Shown here: piece after piece, positions 21,363-32,255 of the stretch
How positions within the stretch are numbered: the first letter of the stretch is position 1
Layout: each line of letters opens with the position of its first letter
Assembly: GCA_036346225.1 (NCBI GenBank)
Contig: JARFIW010001490.1
Coordinates: forward strand, 1-64,000
Length of the DNA stretch: 64,000 nucleotides
Direction of reading: 5' to 3'
From: Platerodrilus igneus
Taxonomy: Eukaryota > Arthropoda > Insecta > Coleoptera > Lycidae
Made by a program: the position numbers and the translations under genes
Notes under the pieces: model-generated
Told to the model about the DNA's origin: nothing
Database searches by the model: none
The model's input: the letters and a program-made list of their open reading frames with translations, nothing else

Positions 21363-24300
21363 ACTTAAAGTCCTTCAAAAAAAGAAAGAATTTCTCTACC
21401 CATTTTCTATTTTCTTTTGCTGCAAGTGATAGGCATTCAAATATAAATAGCTTAAAAGCCTTTAATCGCCCTGTTTGATACCAAGGTCACGAAAACTTTA
21501 TTTGCAGTAACAATAGCTCTTTATTTTCAAACTAACTCTACAAGCTGTTTCAACAATTCCTTGTTACAATGCAATTTGCTAAAAGTTCCCACAGCAGTTT
21601 AGTTTCAGAATTGTCCGCTAACAGTACAATTATTGTCTTCTTAAGTTACGTTATTATCTTCTAAATTACTATCGAAGCATTATGACACTTAAAGTCCTTC
21701 AAAAATGAAAAATTTTCTACCAACTTCCTATTTTTCTTGCTGCAAGTGATAAGCATCCAAATAGAAATAGTTTAAAGTCCTTTAATCGCCCTACTTGATA
21801 CCAAGGTCACCAAGACTTTTTTGCAGTAACGACAGCTCTTTATAGTCAAACTAACTCTACAAGCTGTTTCAACAAGTCGTTGTTACAATAAAATTTGCTA
21901 AAAGTTCCCATAGTAGTTTATTTTCAGAACAGCCCACTACCAGTACAATTATTATCTTCTATTATTATCTTCTTAAGTTACGTTATTACCTTCTAAATTA
22001 CCATCAAAGCATTATGACTAACTATCCAAGCACTAATTATTACCTTATATTAAAGTACAATAATCTATATCAACACTAATTTATATCGCATCTTTTAAAG
22101 GTTTAAACTAGAACATAACGAAATCATAGCTACTGAAATGTAACACCTTTAACGGTATTTTGAACCTAATACTCTTGCTCTAGATTATTCGGAAATTTAC
22201 TAGAAGTTACGCAAATAACGTTGTTGAGATTTCCTATTGTAATCTAAACGACTCTTAAGTTCAGAACGCTTGCACCTGTCAATAAACACTATTTGCTAGT
22301 CTCACGCCACAGGGTTTCCATCAATTATCTTTTGTGCGCAGATTTTTCGTATACGTTCTAGAATAATGATTCCGGTTAGAGGCAGACCAATTGGCACTAC
22401 AGTAGGTAACCATGTGTCACGGTAAAACCTACGGGTCAGGAAGGAAATGAAGCAAAGGCAGGAAAGGAACTTTCTACCCGGGTCCCTTACCGAAACAAAA
22501 CAGGATGCTACGGCTAGCCGTCGTACATTAGGGGTGGGGAGTAGGGTCAACGTAGCCAGGTAAAAGAATACCGCTGGAATATACGTTGGATTAGTACCTC
22601 GACAGGAAGAACAAAAAAAATAGATAAACAAATGATGACAGACCATTAGTCGGTCTAATATTAGCATCAGTGAAATACCAGGACAGTGACAGTTCTAATG
22701 ACTCCTTAGGGAGGTCGTTCCGGAAATGCACTCCCGTAGATACAGGCATATAAATACTTACAGGAATTGTTAGTATCCTAGGGGGCGGATACTGAACCCT
22801 CAGTAACTCTCGTCTGTAATGCAACACAGGCCAAGCTAAGTAAAGAGGGAGAAAACTAAAATAATTTCCACTGTAACAGGACTAGAGTTTTTATTTAAGC
22901 CACTTCGTTGGCGGCTAATCAATATCAGATAAGTATAAATCGGAGCTAGCAATGATATATGGTAAGTTCACATAAACGGATATAACTTAATCTACCTATG
23001 GTGGCGGTGTTTATATTACATATCTCACTATACTATAACAACCTAGCGAGCTCGTGTTCCGCAAAGCTAATGGCATTCAAGCAACCAACCAAATATTTTA
23101 TCGCTACGGCACTATCCGTGCCAGGCGTTTTATGCTTAATACTAGTAAGTACCAAGGTTTATGTAGACTATTACATATAAAAGTTAAGTTTTTAAATCAA
23201 CAACCAAAACAGTAAACACTATTCATGTCGCAACACTCAGTATATATATCCTGCTAGATCACGCAGTCAATGGCATGAAAAGTATCTCCAGAGGATATAG
23301 GAGGTAAACCATATAAAGGGTAAAAGGATACTTCGTGGAACTTACTTACGTATCATATTTAATTTGGGGAACTTAGCTCTGTAGTAAATCCAACACGAAA
23401 TGTCCCTAACTTGATGGGAGACCAATTACTTTTTGTCGGCTACTCCAGAAAGTTTCCTCAACGTTCCATGTGCATCCTTAGGTGTACCTATATTTCGGAG
23501 TATGACGTTGGGAGTCGAGTACCATGAGCACCATTCGCTAACAGCATTCAGGAACTATTTGAACCCAGCCCAAGGAAGCGAGCTAGCGTTCAACCAGGAT
23601 GAGACCAGGACGTAGGAAGAGGACGGAAAGGAAACAGCACGAGTATAACTGCAATTGTCCGAATTTAGACTTATACTTCGTGCTGTATCCTCGAAGAAGT
23701 AGAGAATTACTTAGAATTTGTCGGATCGCATCCCTTTAAACAACGGGACACGCTAGAATTGAAAAACCATCACCGTAAATTAATTCCGTTCCAATGAACA
23801 GCAAAACGTCAAAATTTATTTATTTTTGTCAACTTTCAAAAATTTTCAGAACCGCTATCTAGATATACAGAAGACAAGAGTAGTATAGGTTGCTTAGTTT
23901 AAAGGCATTATGAATTTGGAATCAGCGAAATAGAAACAACGTTATTTAATTATATTTGCGTGGATTTAGTAACATGCTTCAAATTGAACGTAACACATGT
24001 TCCATTTTTTTGTTCATTAATAAACGTGCTCTAGAAAATCCCTGTTGGTTTTCATATTAATGATTCTCTAATCGCCTATGCAAAAATTCCACACTTCTTT
24101 CCAGCGTGCCTCACTAATCCCAACTACATCTAACTTCAACCAAAGCACTTTTATTTTCAATTTTTTTAACCTATCACTACGATTAATGCGTCTGTGACTC
24201 AACGCTCCTGCTCGTACAATAATATCGAGTGGTCCCTATTCGGAGATCCAAATGGGAGTGTTTCCCTCTAGAATATTTTACCTGGGAGGATGCCATCGCC

Positions 24301-26546
24301 ATCAACCATTCAGGTAATGCAGGATATCCTTGGGAAAGTATTGACTGTAGTTTCCAATTGCTTTCAGTCGTGTAGCAGCTCCAACAGAGCAAAACCCTAT
24401 TGGATAATATTACAAAGCCAAGTCACAATTATCCAGACTGTCGCCCTTGTTAACTACTGATAGGGCTGTTGCACTTTGTTAGTGTGATCTCTTCACAGAT
24501 TCCCTTCCGATATGGTTGGCTGGTTGCAAAGTTCGGCTCAGGTATGTGTTTTTCTAAGGCACGCAAGTTTCTCCACCTCAACAAGGTCCAACGGTTCATA
24601 AGGGAGGTCATCTAACTAAGAAGCATTAAAAATGCAAAAATTACTTTAATCTGGACGAAGGAACTACTACTGTTAACGGTAATGCGTAAGCTACTAAAAC
24701 GCTACAGTTTCTTTTCAAAACGTTCTTTTTATCTACTCATCAGATGTAAAATTTTCAAAAACGAGATAATGAAGCTTTGCGTAAATTAAACCATGAAGAG
24801 ACAGGAAATTAATCCTTAATCTAGAGCACGCTAAGCACTCCTTAAGAACCACCAAATTCCTTGTTATTAAAAGCCACAATGAATGTCGGAAGTTGTGCAT
24901 AAATATAAATGTGGTCTGTAAAGCTTTTACATTTTCTTCGCGATTTTACCCTTCTATATTCTTTTGTGTTCGCACAGAATAATGAATATATAGGATGCTA
25001 AAAAGGGTCTAGAAATTCAATAATCTTCTTGGTTACCTATAAAGAAATTGTGTTAAACCTGATTAGGGCGTAGAATTGTTTGGGGTCGAGATCTGTAACA
25101 CAAATTATGATTTCACTTTACTTTCTGCGTTGTGTTGAGAAGCCTCTAAACTAAATTCTTATAAAGGTTTTAAAGCACTACAAAAGATCTCAGCTGAAAG
25201 AATATTTGGTACATCCGATGCCCTAAATGTTGTTTTCTCTACTTAACAACCTTTCACAAAGGCAGAAATATAGTATGGTAAATTTGTCCCGATGTTGCTT
25301 GTATTAATCCTGTACACTGCGTGTTTCTATTAAACTTGTTGATTACAAGCTGCAATATTTTTTTTAATACATTAGAAGTACGACCAATGGTGTGAAAGAT
25401 GTGTATATGGCAAAACATAAATTTTTGACATTTTACCTTAATATGGATTATCCGTATCTGGCCAGAAATTTTTTCATAAATGTGACTGACACGGTTCTGT
25501 GAGTAAAGCCGGTCGATTTACGTTAGATAGAAACCAAATGTAGAAAATTTATCTTAAACCGACAAAATGATTACGAACGTGCCTCGTATATGATGATTTT
25601 ACGAATAGTACTGTTCATAGTTGTATAAAGGCAATCTAGGCAACAACCTTAAAATCACAACAGCATAGTTACCTGTTTTGTACAATACATAATTTAACAT
25701 AACGCTGGTCAATAAATTGTTTCGAAGCCGCAAAAATAGAAAGTTTTCGCAACTATGTGCTACGAATCGGAATCCAAAGACGAAAGTTTGACTAATCATC
25801 CGAGTCAGCTGTGTTAACAGATAACTACAGTAGTAAGTTTTCATAGCATTGTCGTGTCACTTTAAAAAAACTTTTAGAATCGTTGAAGAAGTAAATAACA
25901 GTAAAATTATTAATATGTATCTTCCATACCATAATTATCCCAAAAATAATATAGCTTTTTACAAATTTTAATGGAATTGAACAAAATTAATTCTACAGGC
26001 AAACACGTGTAGTTAAAATAAGAAGAAACCACCAGACAATACAAAAGCATATCATTACAATATAGTTAATCACCTAAATACAGAAGTGTGTGTAGTTAAA
26101 CTCACAAAAATCAGGTTACAAAAATCTCACTTGACGTACTAATCAAATACCTTACTATGTAAAATATTTTCAGTGTATCCATTTTTACTGCTGAGGGGAT
26201 AAGGTGACAATAACCACACCACGTTAACATTTTTAAGCCACGGAAAAATTACACCTTTTCTAGATGACTTGGCATAAGCCGAATATTAGCGCTGTAATAC
26301 AATGTCTGATCTTGGAAACTATGTTGAGTAGGAGAAAATGAGGGAAGCCTCCTAGTGGATAAAAACAATTGACTAATTACACTCAAACCGGCAACGATAA
26401 ACATATGAAGGGTTATCAATGATAAAGGTAAGTTGAAGAAACCCACGGACTAGAAGATTAACAGCCGGCGTTCGATGTAGTATCTATGGATAATCGACAA
26501 GGACCCGATATCTTATTTGGACAGTTTAGCTCCAAACCAACTTGGT
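21362..26546 (+). repeat. Long repeat copy B, left part (P-X-W-Y), with insert
   Basis: Block P starts at 21362 and contains an internal tandem duplication of about 320 bp (both units open with acacttaaagtccttc, at 21362 and about 21686). P is interrupted near 22410 and resumes near 24030. Block X is about 24180-24680, W about 24680-26170, Y about 26180-26546. W recurs at about 39010-40140 in copy C and is missing from copy A. No coding function is apparent in any block: the short ORFs are not conserved between copies. Confidence 0.6.
22410..24030. mobile_element. Unidentified ~1.6-kb insertion in repeat block P
   Basis: Copy A is continuous across this point (caccaattatctgtacac through ttccgcacttctttccag), whereas copy B has about 1.6 kb of unrelated sequence between the same landmarks. 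The inserted DNA has visibly higher GC than its surroundings. It carries only short ORFs (for example 22998-23180 and 23433-23615) without recognised motifs. Termini and target duplication could not be fixed by eye. Confidence 0.45.
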
Positions 26547-27074
26547 TGGATGTTAAATGACACTTTTGCAGCGTAAACTCGATCCTTGCGGAATAGAAAT
26601 CCGTATTTAAACGCATTTGACTAAGTTTATTAGCTTTTTACAAATTGTCCATATTATTATGTTGGTGGCATTTGTCCATGACGCACGTTTAATTACAATT
26701 GATTAACGTGTAAAGGGACCATCAACAGTGTGAGGTATAGCGTAAGTTTTATTGATGTACAAACTCTGGATATTGTAATTTTATTTAAAGGATTAAAAAC
26801 GTGCTTTAAGTTGCTACAATAGGACTAACAAAAGTGAACTTATTTATGTAATTCCCCGATTATGTACCTGTCTATAGGAATAATGTCATGCAGATGTAGG
26901 TACACCACAGGAACTGAAAGTGGTAGTTTTCTTTGTTTAAAGATATAGCTTGATTGTAAAAGGAACTCCATTCCACCAGGATTCCCCCGGAATACTAGTC
27001 ATCCAGAAAATTATTACTAGACCATACGGGTTGGCACCAACAAACTTAAGACAGAACCTTTCAAAGTAAGTGTT
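26547..27074. other. Unassigned DNA left of the gypsy insertion
   Basis: With 35932-37336 on the other side of the retrotransposon, this forms about 1.9 kb that separates blocks Y and Z in copy B but is absent from copy A. No gene was recognised in either part. Confidence 0.4.
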
Positions 27075-27078
27075 ATTG

Positions 27079-28836
27079 TGTTACAGGCGGAAAAGCTACT
27101 AAGTGTATCTTTTCCAGTCAAATTATAAAATGGGGGCGGCCTGTAAAACAAAATTTAAAGGGGGGTCACCGGCACTAGCTAGCGGAAGGTCGTGGATCAT
27201 ATAGAGGGTTAAAATTTTGAAGAAAGGGTTAAATTAATTTATAATATACTACAGAAATGTGGCACTTACCTTTCATAAAATATTGTGGCTTAATGACAAT
27301 TGCCAAGGGCGCCAGACAAGTCGAGAATGTCCAAATGTTCGTACAAAACCTTGAGAGACTTGTCATCCCAAGGAGGACAATTGTTTCTTTTAATCAATTC
27401 CTCACTTTTTTACTACTTATATATAAAAAAAATAAGAAAAACTATTGACTTAATCAACGGCAAACAAAACTATTTAATTCACAGAGCAATAAACGTGAAC
27501 CTCTTACATTCATTGATTTAGAAATTTAAGTGAATAGGTGACTATGGAATTTATGAAAATTTTGAGTACATAAGTAGTTATCAAACACTTGTATATGAAA
27601 GAAACTTATATTATAAATCGTACACTAATTTAATCCTACGGTTTATGGCCAAAACGTCCTAACAAATAAACTAACTAAAAATTGATTATGCTACTTAACT
27701 TTAAAAGCTTACTTACTAATAATTGTCCATTGTTTGAGGGTTTGTTTTCCAAGGTAGAGCAGTTCTTAATTTTGGGAAGAGAATCTCGCTTGTTGCTTCT
27801 GTTTGTAATGTTCAAGAAAATTGACTGGCACACGAACTCGGCAGAATTTTTGACAATATCACTTACTTGTGCGTCACACGCCTACAAGCTTTTTAAATAT
27901 TTATCTTGCATCACTTTAAATCCGCGAACTATGGGCATAACCCTCGCGAAACTGGAAGAGTAACCTTCTTTCCAATTTTTTTCTAACGTGATACGAAGTG
28001 GAATATTCTGTCATGCCAGAGAAACGCTACCCGCAAACTACGTTTTCTCTCTACTTCTTGACCACCGTCGGCCCCATTGGAAAAACTCTCTGTCTTTGGC
28101 TAAAGCCTTCAAATATATAGACTTAATTCCCTACTCTAATAATTATGAGCGTTATTTTCTGTTATCCAATGACTGAACAGAACCTCCCACAAAACAAGAT
28201 TTCAGAAACCAAATCCAACCCCTTTTTAGATGATGGTCACGGAAGCAATTTTCTCCCTAGAATTTAACTTATCTTTTCCTTCTACGAATTATCTAATTAT
28301 TGCAATGTGGGATCTACCTATGGCGGCCGTAGTCTGGTTTTATCAAAGACCGGTAAACCTACTTGAGCCGAAATGGATTTTAAATACAATTGATGTCTCC
28401 AGACTCCTTAAGATTATTTGTAATATTTGAACAAATCAACTTGGAAATAGTTTTGTGCTATTATAATATTTTGTTTTGTCTCACCCGCTGTCAAGCAACG
28501 AAGGTTAAGCTTTTCAAACTGAAATTGGTTTTCTTTATTTACGCTAAAAAGGTACTATACATTTTAATTTAATCGGATTTGTTAGTCTGTTACCGACCTA
28601 ACTTTTAAGAAGTTTATTGTATTTGACTTACGATGGGGTCTAGAGCTTTAAATGATGACCTGCCGCTGGAATTTAGTAGCCCGAAGCTATCGGTAAATGT
28701 GGTCTTTTTATTATAAAGGATCCTGACTGAATGTAAAGTAATTTATTGTGGGAATTTTTGTCTATACTTTATTCAAGTTACTGAATTTTAAATTAATTAA
28801 TTTGTTTAATTGTTAACATTATAAAATAATGTTACA
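27079..28836 (-). repeat. 3' LTR of the gypsy element
   Basis: 1758 bp, the downstream LTR relative to the minus-strand genes. It starts TGTTACAGGC on the plus strand and ends ATGTTACA, giving TG...CA termini in either orientation. ORFs inside it are matched in the other LTR only because the DNA is duplicated, so they are not called genes. Confidence 0.95.
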
Positions 28837-28846
28837 CTCCCCTTAC
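28837..28846 (-). promoter_or_regulatory. Polypurine tract of the gypsy element
   Basis: On the minus strand the bases directly before the 3' LTR read GTAAGGGGAG, a purine run in the position required for plus-strand priming of reverse transcription. Confidence 0.7.
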
Positions 28847-29064
28847 AAAAGGAGATTTTTTCCAAAAATCTTGTGTTAAGAGATTCACTCTTTCATTCCT
28901 ATTTACTAACTTATCGTTTTCTATCCTTATCCTTATCCTAACTAGTATTTTTAAAACTAAGTTTTTGTATAAAAAAAATTTTTAACACTATAAGCGTCGT
29001 TTTCAAGTTACTTAATTATTAATATTAGGTTATTTTTATTAATATTAGGTTTTTATAACTATTT

Positions 29065-30297
29065 TTATTCGTCATATCCAATTGGATTTGCTTTTAAATC
29101 TTTAACATGCCAAACTCCTTTGGATTGACCTGTTTCATCGGCTAATTCATAAGTGTTTGTTGAAACTTTTTCTGTTATGGTAAAAGGACCTACATATTTC
29201 GGTGCTAATTTGGCATTGAAATACTTTGATGCGTCTGAGAGTACAAAATTTTTCTTCCAAACTGTATCTCCCACTGAAAATACTACTTCTCGTCTACGTA
29301 AATCATAGTTATGTTTTGATTTATTATACGCTATTTCTAATTTCTTTGTTATTTCTTGGTATACTTTATTTAATTCTGGAATACGCCCTATTAGTTGTTT
29401 TCTTTCTGAAAATTGAATATCGCTTAAGTTTTCTGAATCCGTTATTTCACCAAAAGAGGAACCATCTATTACCATTTCTCTACCAAAATTTGCGAAATAT
29501 GGCGACATGCCTATTACTTCATGAACTGCGGTACGAACAGCGCACGAAACCATGGGTAATATCTTGTCCCATACTCTCTGATTATCTGACACATAAGATG
29601 CCAACATTGTCTTTAAAACGCGGTTGACTCGTTCAACAGGATTTGCTTGTGGGTGATAATATGCATTAAAAATAATTTTAGATTTGTATTTGTTCATTAA
29701 ATTTTTAAATAAATGACTTCGAAATTGTACACCGTTATCTACTAGAACATATTGTGGTGCTCCAAAAAGTAAAATTATAAACTCTTCTATCTTTTGAACT
29801 ACGGACGATGCAGTGGCTTGTCTAAACGGGAAAAATAGGGGAAATTTTGTAAATGTATCAACTGCGGATAAAATACATGTGTGTCCTTTTGTAGTCCTAG
29901 GTAGTGGACCTACTAAATCTATGGATATCATTTGCCAAGGTTTGTAAATTATTGGATGTCTTGACATTTTTCCTGCTGGAAGTTTTTGTTCTGGTTTATG
30001 TGAAATACAAATTTTACATTGGTTTATATATCTTGCTACTTCTGCACGTAATTTCGGCCAAAAATATTTCTGAGATATCCTTTCATAAGTTTTAAAAATT
30101 CCTAAATGACCAGCCGTTGGTTCATCATGAAAACGTTTTAAAATTTCTTTCCTTTGTGATTTTGGAATTACTTCTTTCCAGTTGTCTGTCTCTTCGGTTA
30201 AATTTGGAAATTTTGGTTTAACATGTTTAAATAGTTTGTGGTCTATTACTTTCCAACGATTATATTTTATTGGATATTTTTCAACATTACTAATCAT
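29065..30297 (-). CDS. Gypsy integrase (C-terminal part of pol)
   Basis: This 410-residue frame inserts the reverse-transcribed copy into chromosomal DNA in the nucleus. An N-terminal zinc-binding HHCC region lies at roughly residues 55-100 (HDEPTAGHLG, then CKICISHK). The DDE core follows, with Asp in ISIDLVGPLPR (~127), Asp in LVDNGVQF (~187) and Glu in NPVERVNR (~223). The C-terminal chromodomain-less tail has the family GPF motif (KYVGPFTITEKV). The frame is open upstream of this ATG to about 30350 and carries family-like residues (NWCKKMISN), so the ATG is probably not the true start: integrase is normally made as the end of Gag-Pol. It lies in the -1 frame relative to the RT ORF. Confidence 0.92.
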   Translation of the reverse strand: MISNVEKYPIKYNRWKVIDHKLFKHVKPKFPNLTEETDNWKEVIPKSQRKEILKRFHDEPTAGHLGIFKTYERISQKYFWPKLRAEVARYINQCKICISHKPEQKLPAGKMSRHPIIYKPWQMISIDLVGPLPRTTKGHTCILSAVDTFTKFPLFFPFRQATASSVVQKIEEFIILLFGAPQYVLVDNGVQFRSHLFKNLMNKYKSKIIFNAYYHPQANPVERVNRVLKTMLASYVSDNQRVWDKILPMVSCAVRTAVHEVIGMSPYFANFGREMVIDGSSFGEITDSENLSDIQFSERKQLIGRIPELNKVYQEITKKLEIAYNKSKHNYDLRRREVVFSVGDTVWKKNFVLSDASKYFNAKLAPKYVGPFTITEKVSTNTYELADETGQSKGVWHVKDLKANPIGYDE

Positions 30298-30326
30298 CTT
30301 TTTACACCAATTATCATACTGAATGT

Positions 30327-32240
30327 TTAATTTTTGAATGTCTTCTTTATTGTTTTAGTATTTTCGTTTACAATTTTTGTGTCTGGTATTATTTGCATAA
30401 AATTTTCAGAGTTGTTGTTGTCATTTTTAATTTGTAAAGTTTCAATTATTGGTACAGCCCTCGATAATGCATCTGGAACTACATTATCTTTGCTTTTTCT
30501 ATGAATTATTTCAAAGTCGTATTGTTGTAATTTGATGGCCCATCTACACAGTCGACCATTTGGATTTTGTAAATTGTTTAACCAAATTAAAGAATGATGA
30601 TCTGTTATGACGGTAAAATGTGTTCCTTCTATATATGGACGTAACTTTTCTATACTAAATAGAACTGCTAAACACTCCTTCTCTGTTACGGTAAATTTCC
30701 TTTCATTTTGAGTTAGAGATCTTGAAATATAACATATTACTTGTTCGTTTCCATCTATACTTTGCGTCAACACACCCGAAATTCCATAATCTGATGCGTC
30801 ACACTGAATTGTAAATTCGTATTCGTAATTTGGGCAAGTTAAAATTGGTGCTGAAATTAGGTAATTTTTTATAGTGGAAAAGGCTGTTTCGCAACACTCT
30901 TCCCAAACAAATTTTCTATTTTTTCTCAACAATGCGGTCAATGGAGCTATAATGGTACTATATCCCTCGATAAATCGACGATACCAAGAAGCCATTCCGA
31001 TTATTCGTCTTACTTCTTTTACGGTTTTTGGTGTTGGTATTTCTAAAATAGCTTTTACTTTATCTGGGTCTACTAACAGACCGTTTTCATTTATTACGTA
31101 ACCTAAATATTTTAATTCACTCTTACAAAAGTGACATTTTTCCTTACTTAAAGTCAGTCCTGCGCGTGAAAGTCTGTTAAAAACTTCCTGTAATATTTCC
31201 AGGTGTTTGTCAAAAGAGTTTGTCAAAATTATGACGTCATCTAGGTAGCAAAATACGAAAGGTTCTAATTCTGGACCTAACACTTTATCTATTAATCTAG
31301 ACCATGTACTGGGTGCATTTGAGAGACCCATAGGTAAACGTGTAAATTCAAATAACCCTCGATTAGGTATAGTGAAAGCTGTATATTTATAAGAATCTTT
31401 ATCTAGTGGTATTTGAAAATAAGCGGATTTAATGTCTAAAGTTGTAATAAATTTCGCGTCGCGCAATTTATCTAATATGGAGGAGACGTAAGGAATTGGA
31501 TACGCGTCTTTTTCTGTTACTTTGTTTAATTTCCTGAAATCTACTACAAAACGATATGAATTGTCTTTTTTCTTGACTAAAAGAATTGGATTTGACCATG
31601 AACTGTTGCTTTTTTGAACTACACCTAATTGTAACAATTTATCTAACTCATTATCTATATGTTTTTGCATTGTAGGTGAAACTGGATAGTATCTTTGCTT
31701 AGTCGGTTCGCTATTAACTTTAATTTTATGATATACTAAATCGGTACGGCCTAGTTCAGGTAAATCAAAAAAATATTTTTCTATACTGGTATCTAACAGT
31801 TTTCTTTGTGCTACTGTTAAATCTAATGTCGAATGTAAAATCGGTTGTTTCTTTTCGATATTATTTAATTTTGCAAAGGTGTATTCGCCTTTAAAAATGT
31901 CTGGTATTATTCCTATGTTTTTCCAAAAATCTATTCCTAAAACTAAACTATGCTGAACATCTGGTACTATCAAAACGTCTAAAACCACTAAACGTTGTTT
32001 TAATCTAATGGGCAACGTAACTGTTCCCAAAACTTTTAAAATTTTACCATTTGCCAATTGACATTCTTCTTCTTTCCTTTTTAATTTTAAACCTAATTTT
32101 GAGAAAAATTCCCAAGTGTTTTCTCCTAAAATTTTATTTGTTGCTCCTGAATCTAATAATGCTAAAATCTCTGTTCCTAAAATATCTACACTTACATAAG
32201 GACGTTCGTCATTTTTAGACTGTTCTATTACATAAAACAT
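30327..32240 (-). CDS. Gypsy protease / reverse transcriptase / RNase H
   Basis: This 637-residue ORF begins with an aspartic protease (active site LLDSGAT near residue 30). The RT follows, with LLVKKKDNSYRFVVDFR, TLDIKSAYFQIPL, LPMGLSNAPSTW and the catalytic CYLDDVI box (YLDD rather than the commoner YIDD). RNase H comes next (QCDASDYGISGVL; TDHHSLIWLNN; DALSRA). Together these process the polyprotein and copy the RNA in the cytoplasmic particle. Its ATG at 32238-32240 lies two codons after the gag UAG and in the same frame, so expression may be by readthrough or by re-initiation. The ORF ends at KKTFKN, past the RNase H domain, just after the frame break that separates it from integrase. 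Confidence 0.95.
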   Translation of the reverse strand: MFYVIEQSKNDERPYVSVDILGTEILALLDSGATNKILGENTWEFFSKLGLKLKRKEEECQLANGKILKVLGTVTLPIRLKQRLVVLDVLIVPDVQHSLVLGIDFWKNIGIIPDIFKGEYTFAKLNNIEKKQPILHSTLDLTVAQRKLLDTSIEKYFFDLPELGRTDLVYHKIKVNSEPTKQRYYPVSPTMQKHIDNELDKLLQLGVVQKSNSSWSNPILLVKKKDNSYRFVVDFRKLNKVTEKDAYPIPYVSSILDKLRDAKFITTLDIKSAYFQIPLDKDSYKYTAFTIPNRGLFEFTRLPMGLSNAPSTWSRLIDKVLGPELEPFVFCYLDDVIILTNSFDKHLEILQEVFNRLSRAGLTLSKEKCHFCKSELKYLGYVINENGLLVDPDKVKAILEIPTPKTVKEVRRIIGMASWYRRFIEGYSTIIAPLTALLRKNRKFVWEECCETAFSTIKNYLISAPILTCPNYEYEFTIQCDASDYGISGVLTQSIDGNEQVICYISRSLTQNERKFTVTEKECLAVLFSIEKLRPYIEGTHFTVITDHHSLIWLNNLQNPNGRLCRWAIKLQQYDFEIIHRKSKDNVVPDALSRAVPIIETLQIKNDNNNSENFMQIIPDTKIVNENTKTIKKTFKN

Positions 32241-32255
32241 AATCTATTTTTTTTG
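32238..32255 (-). promoter_or_regulatory. Gag-pol junction: single in-frame UAG
   Basis: On the minus strand codons run CAA AAA AAA TAG ATT ATG, with gag before and pol after in one frame. Only this stop separates them, an arrangement like the readthrough junction of gammaretroviruses. The A run beforehand could also allow slippage, and the ATG two codons later could allow re-initiation. Confidence 0.75.

Noticed and set aside
22302..22667. 121-residue minus-strand ORF
   Set aside because: It spans the junction between repeat block P and the unknown insert, so it is a chance fusion frame.
27257..28572. Plus-strand ORFs in the 3' LTR that are conserved in the 5' LTR
   Set aside because: Conservation is explained by the recent LTR duplication. 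The ORFs are short, some differ in integrity between LTRs, and they have no recognised motifs.
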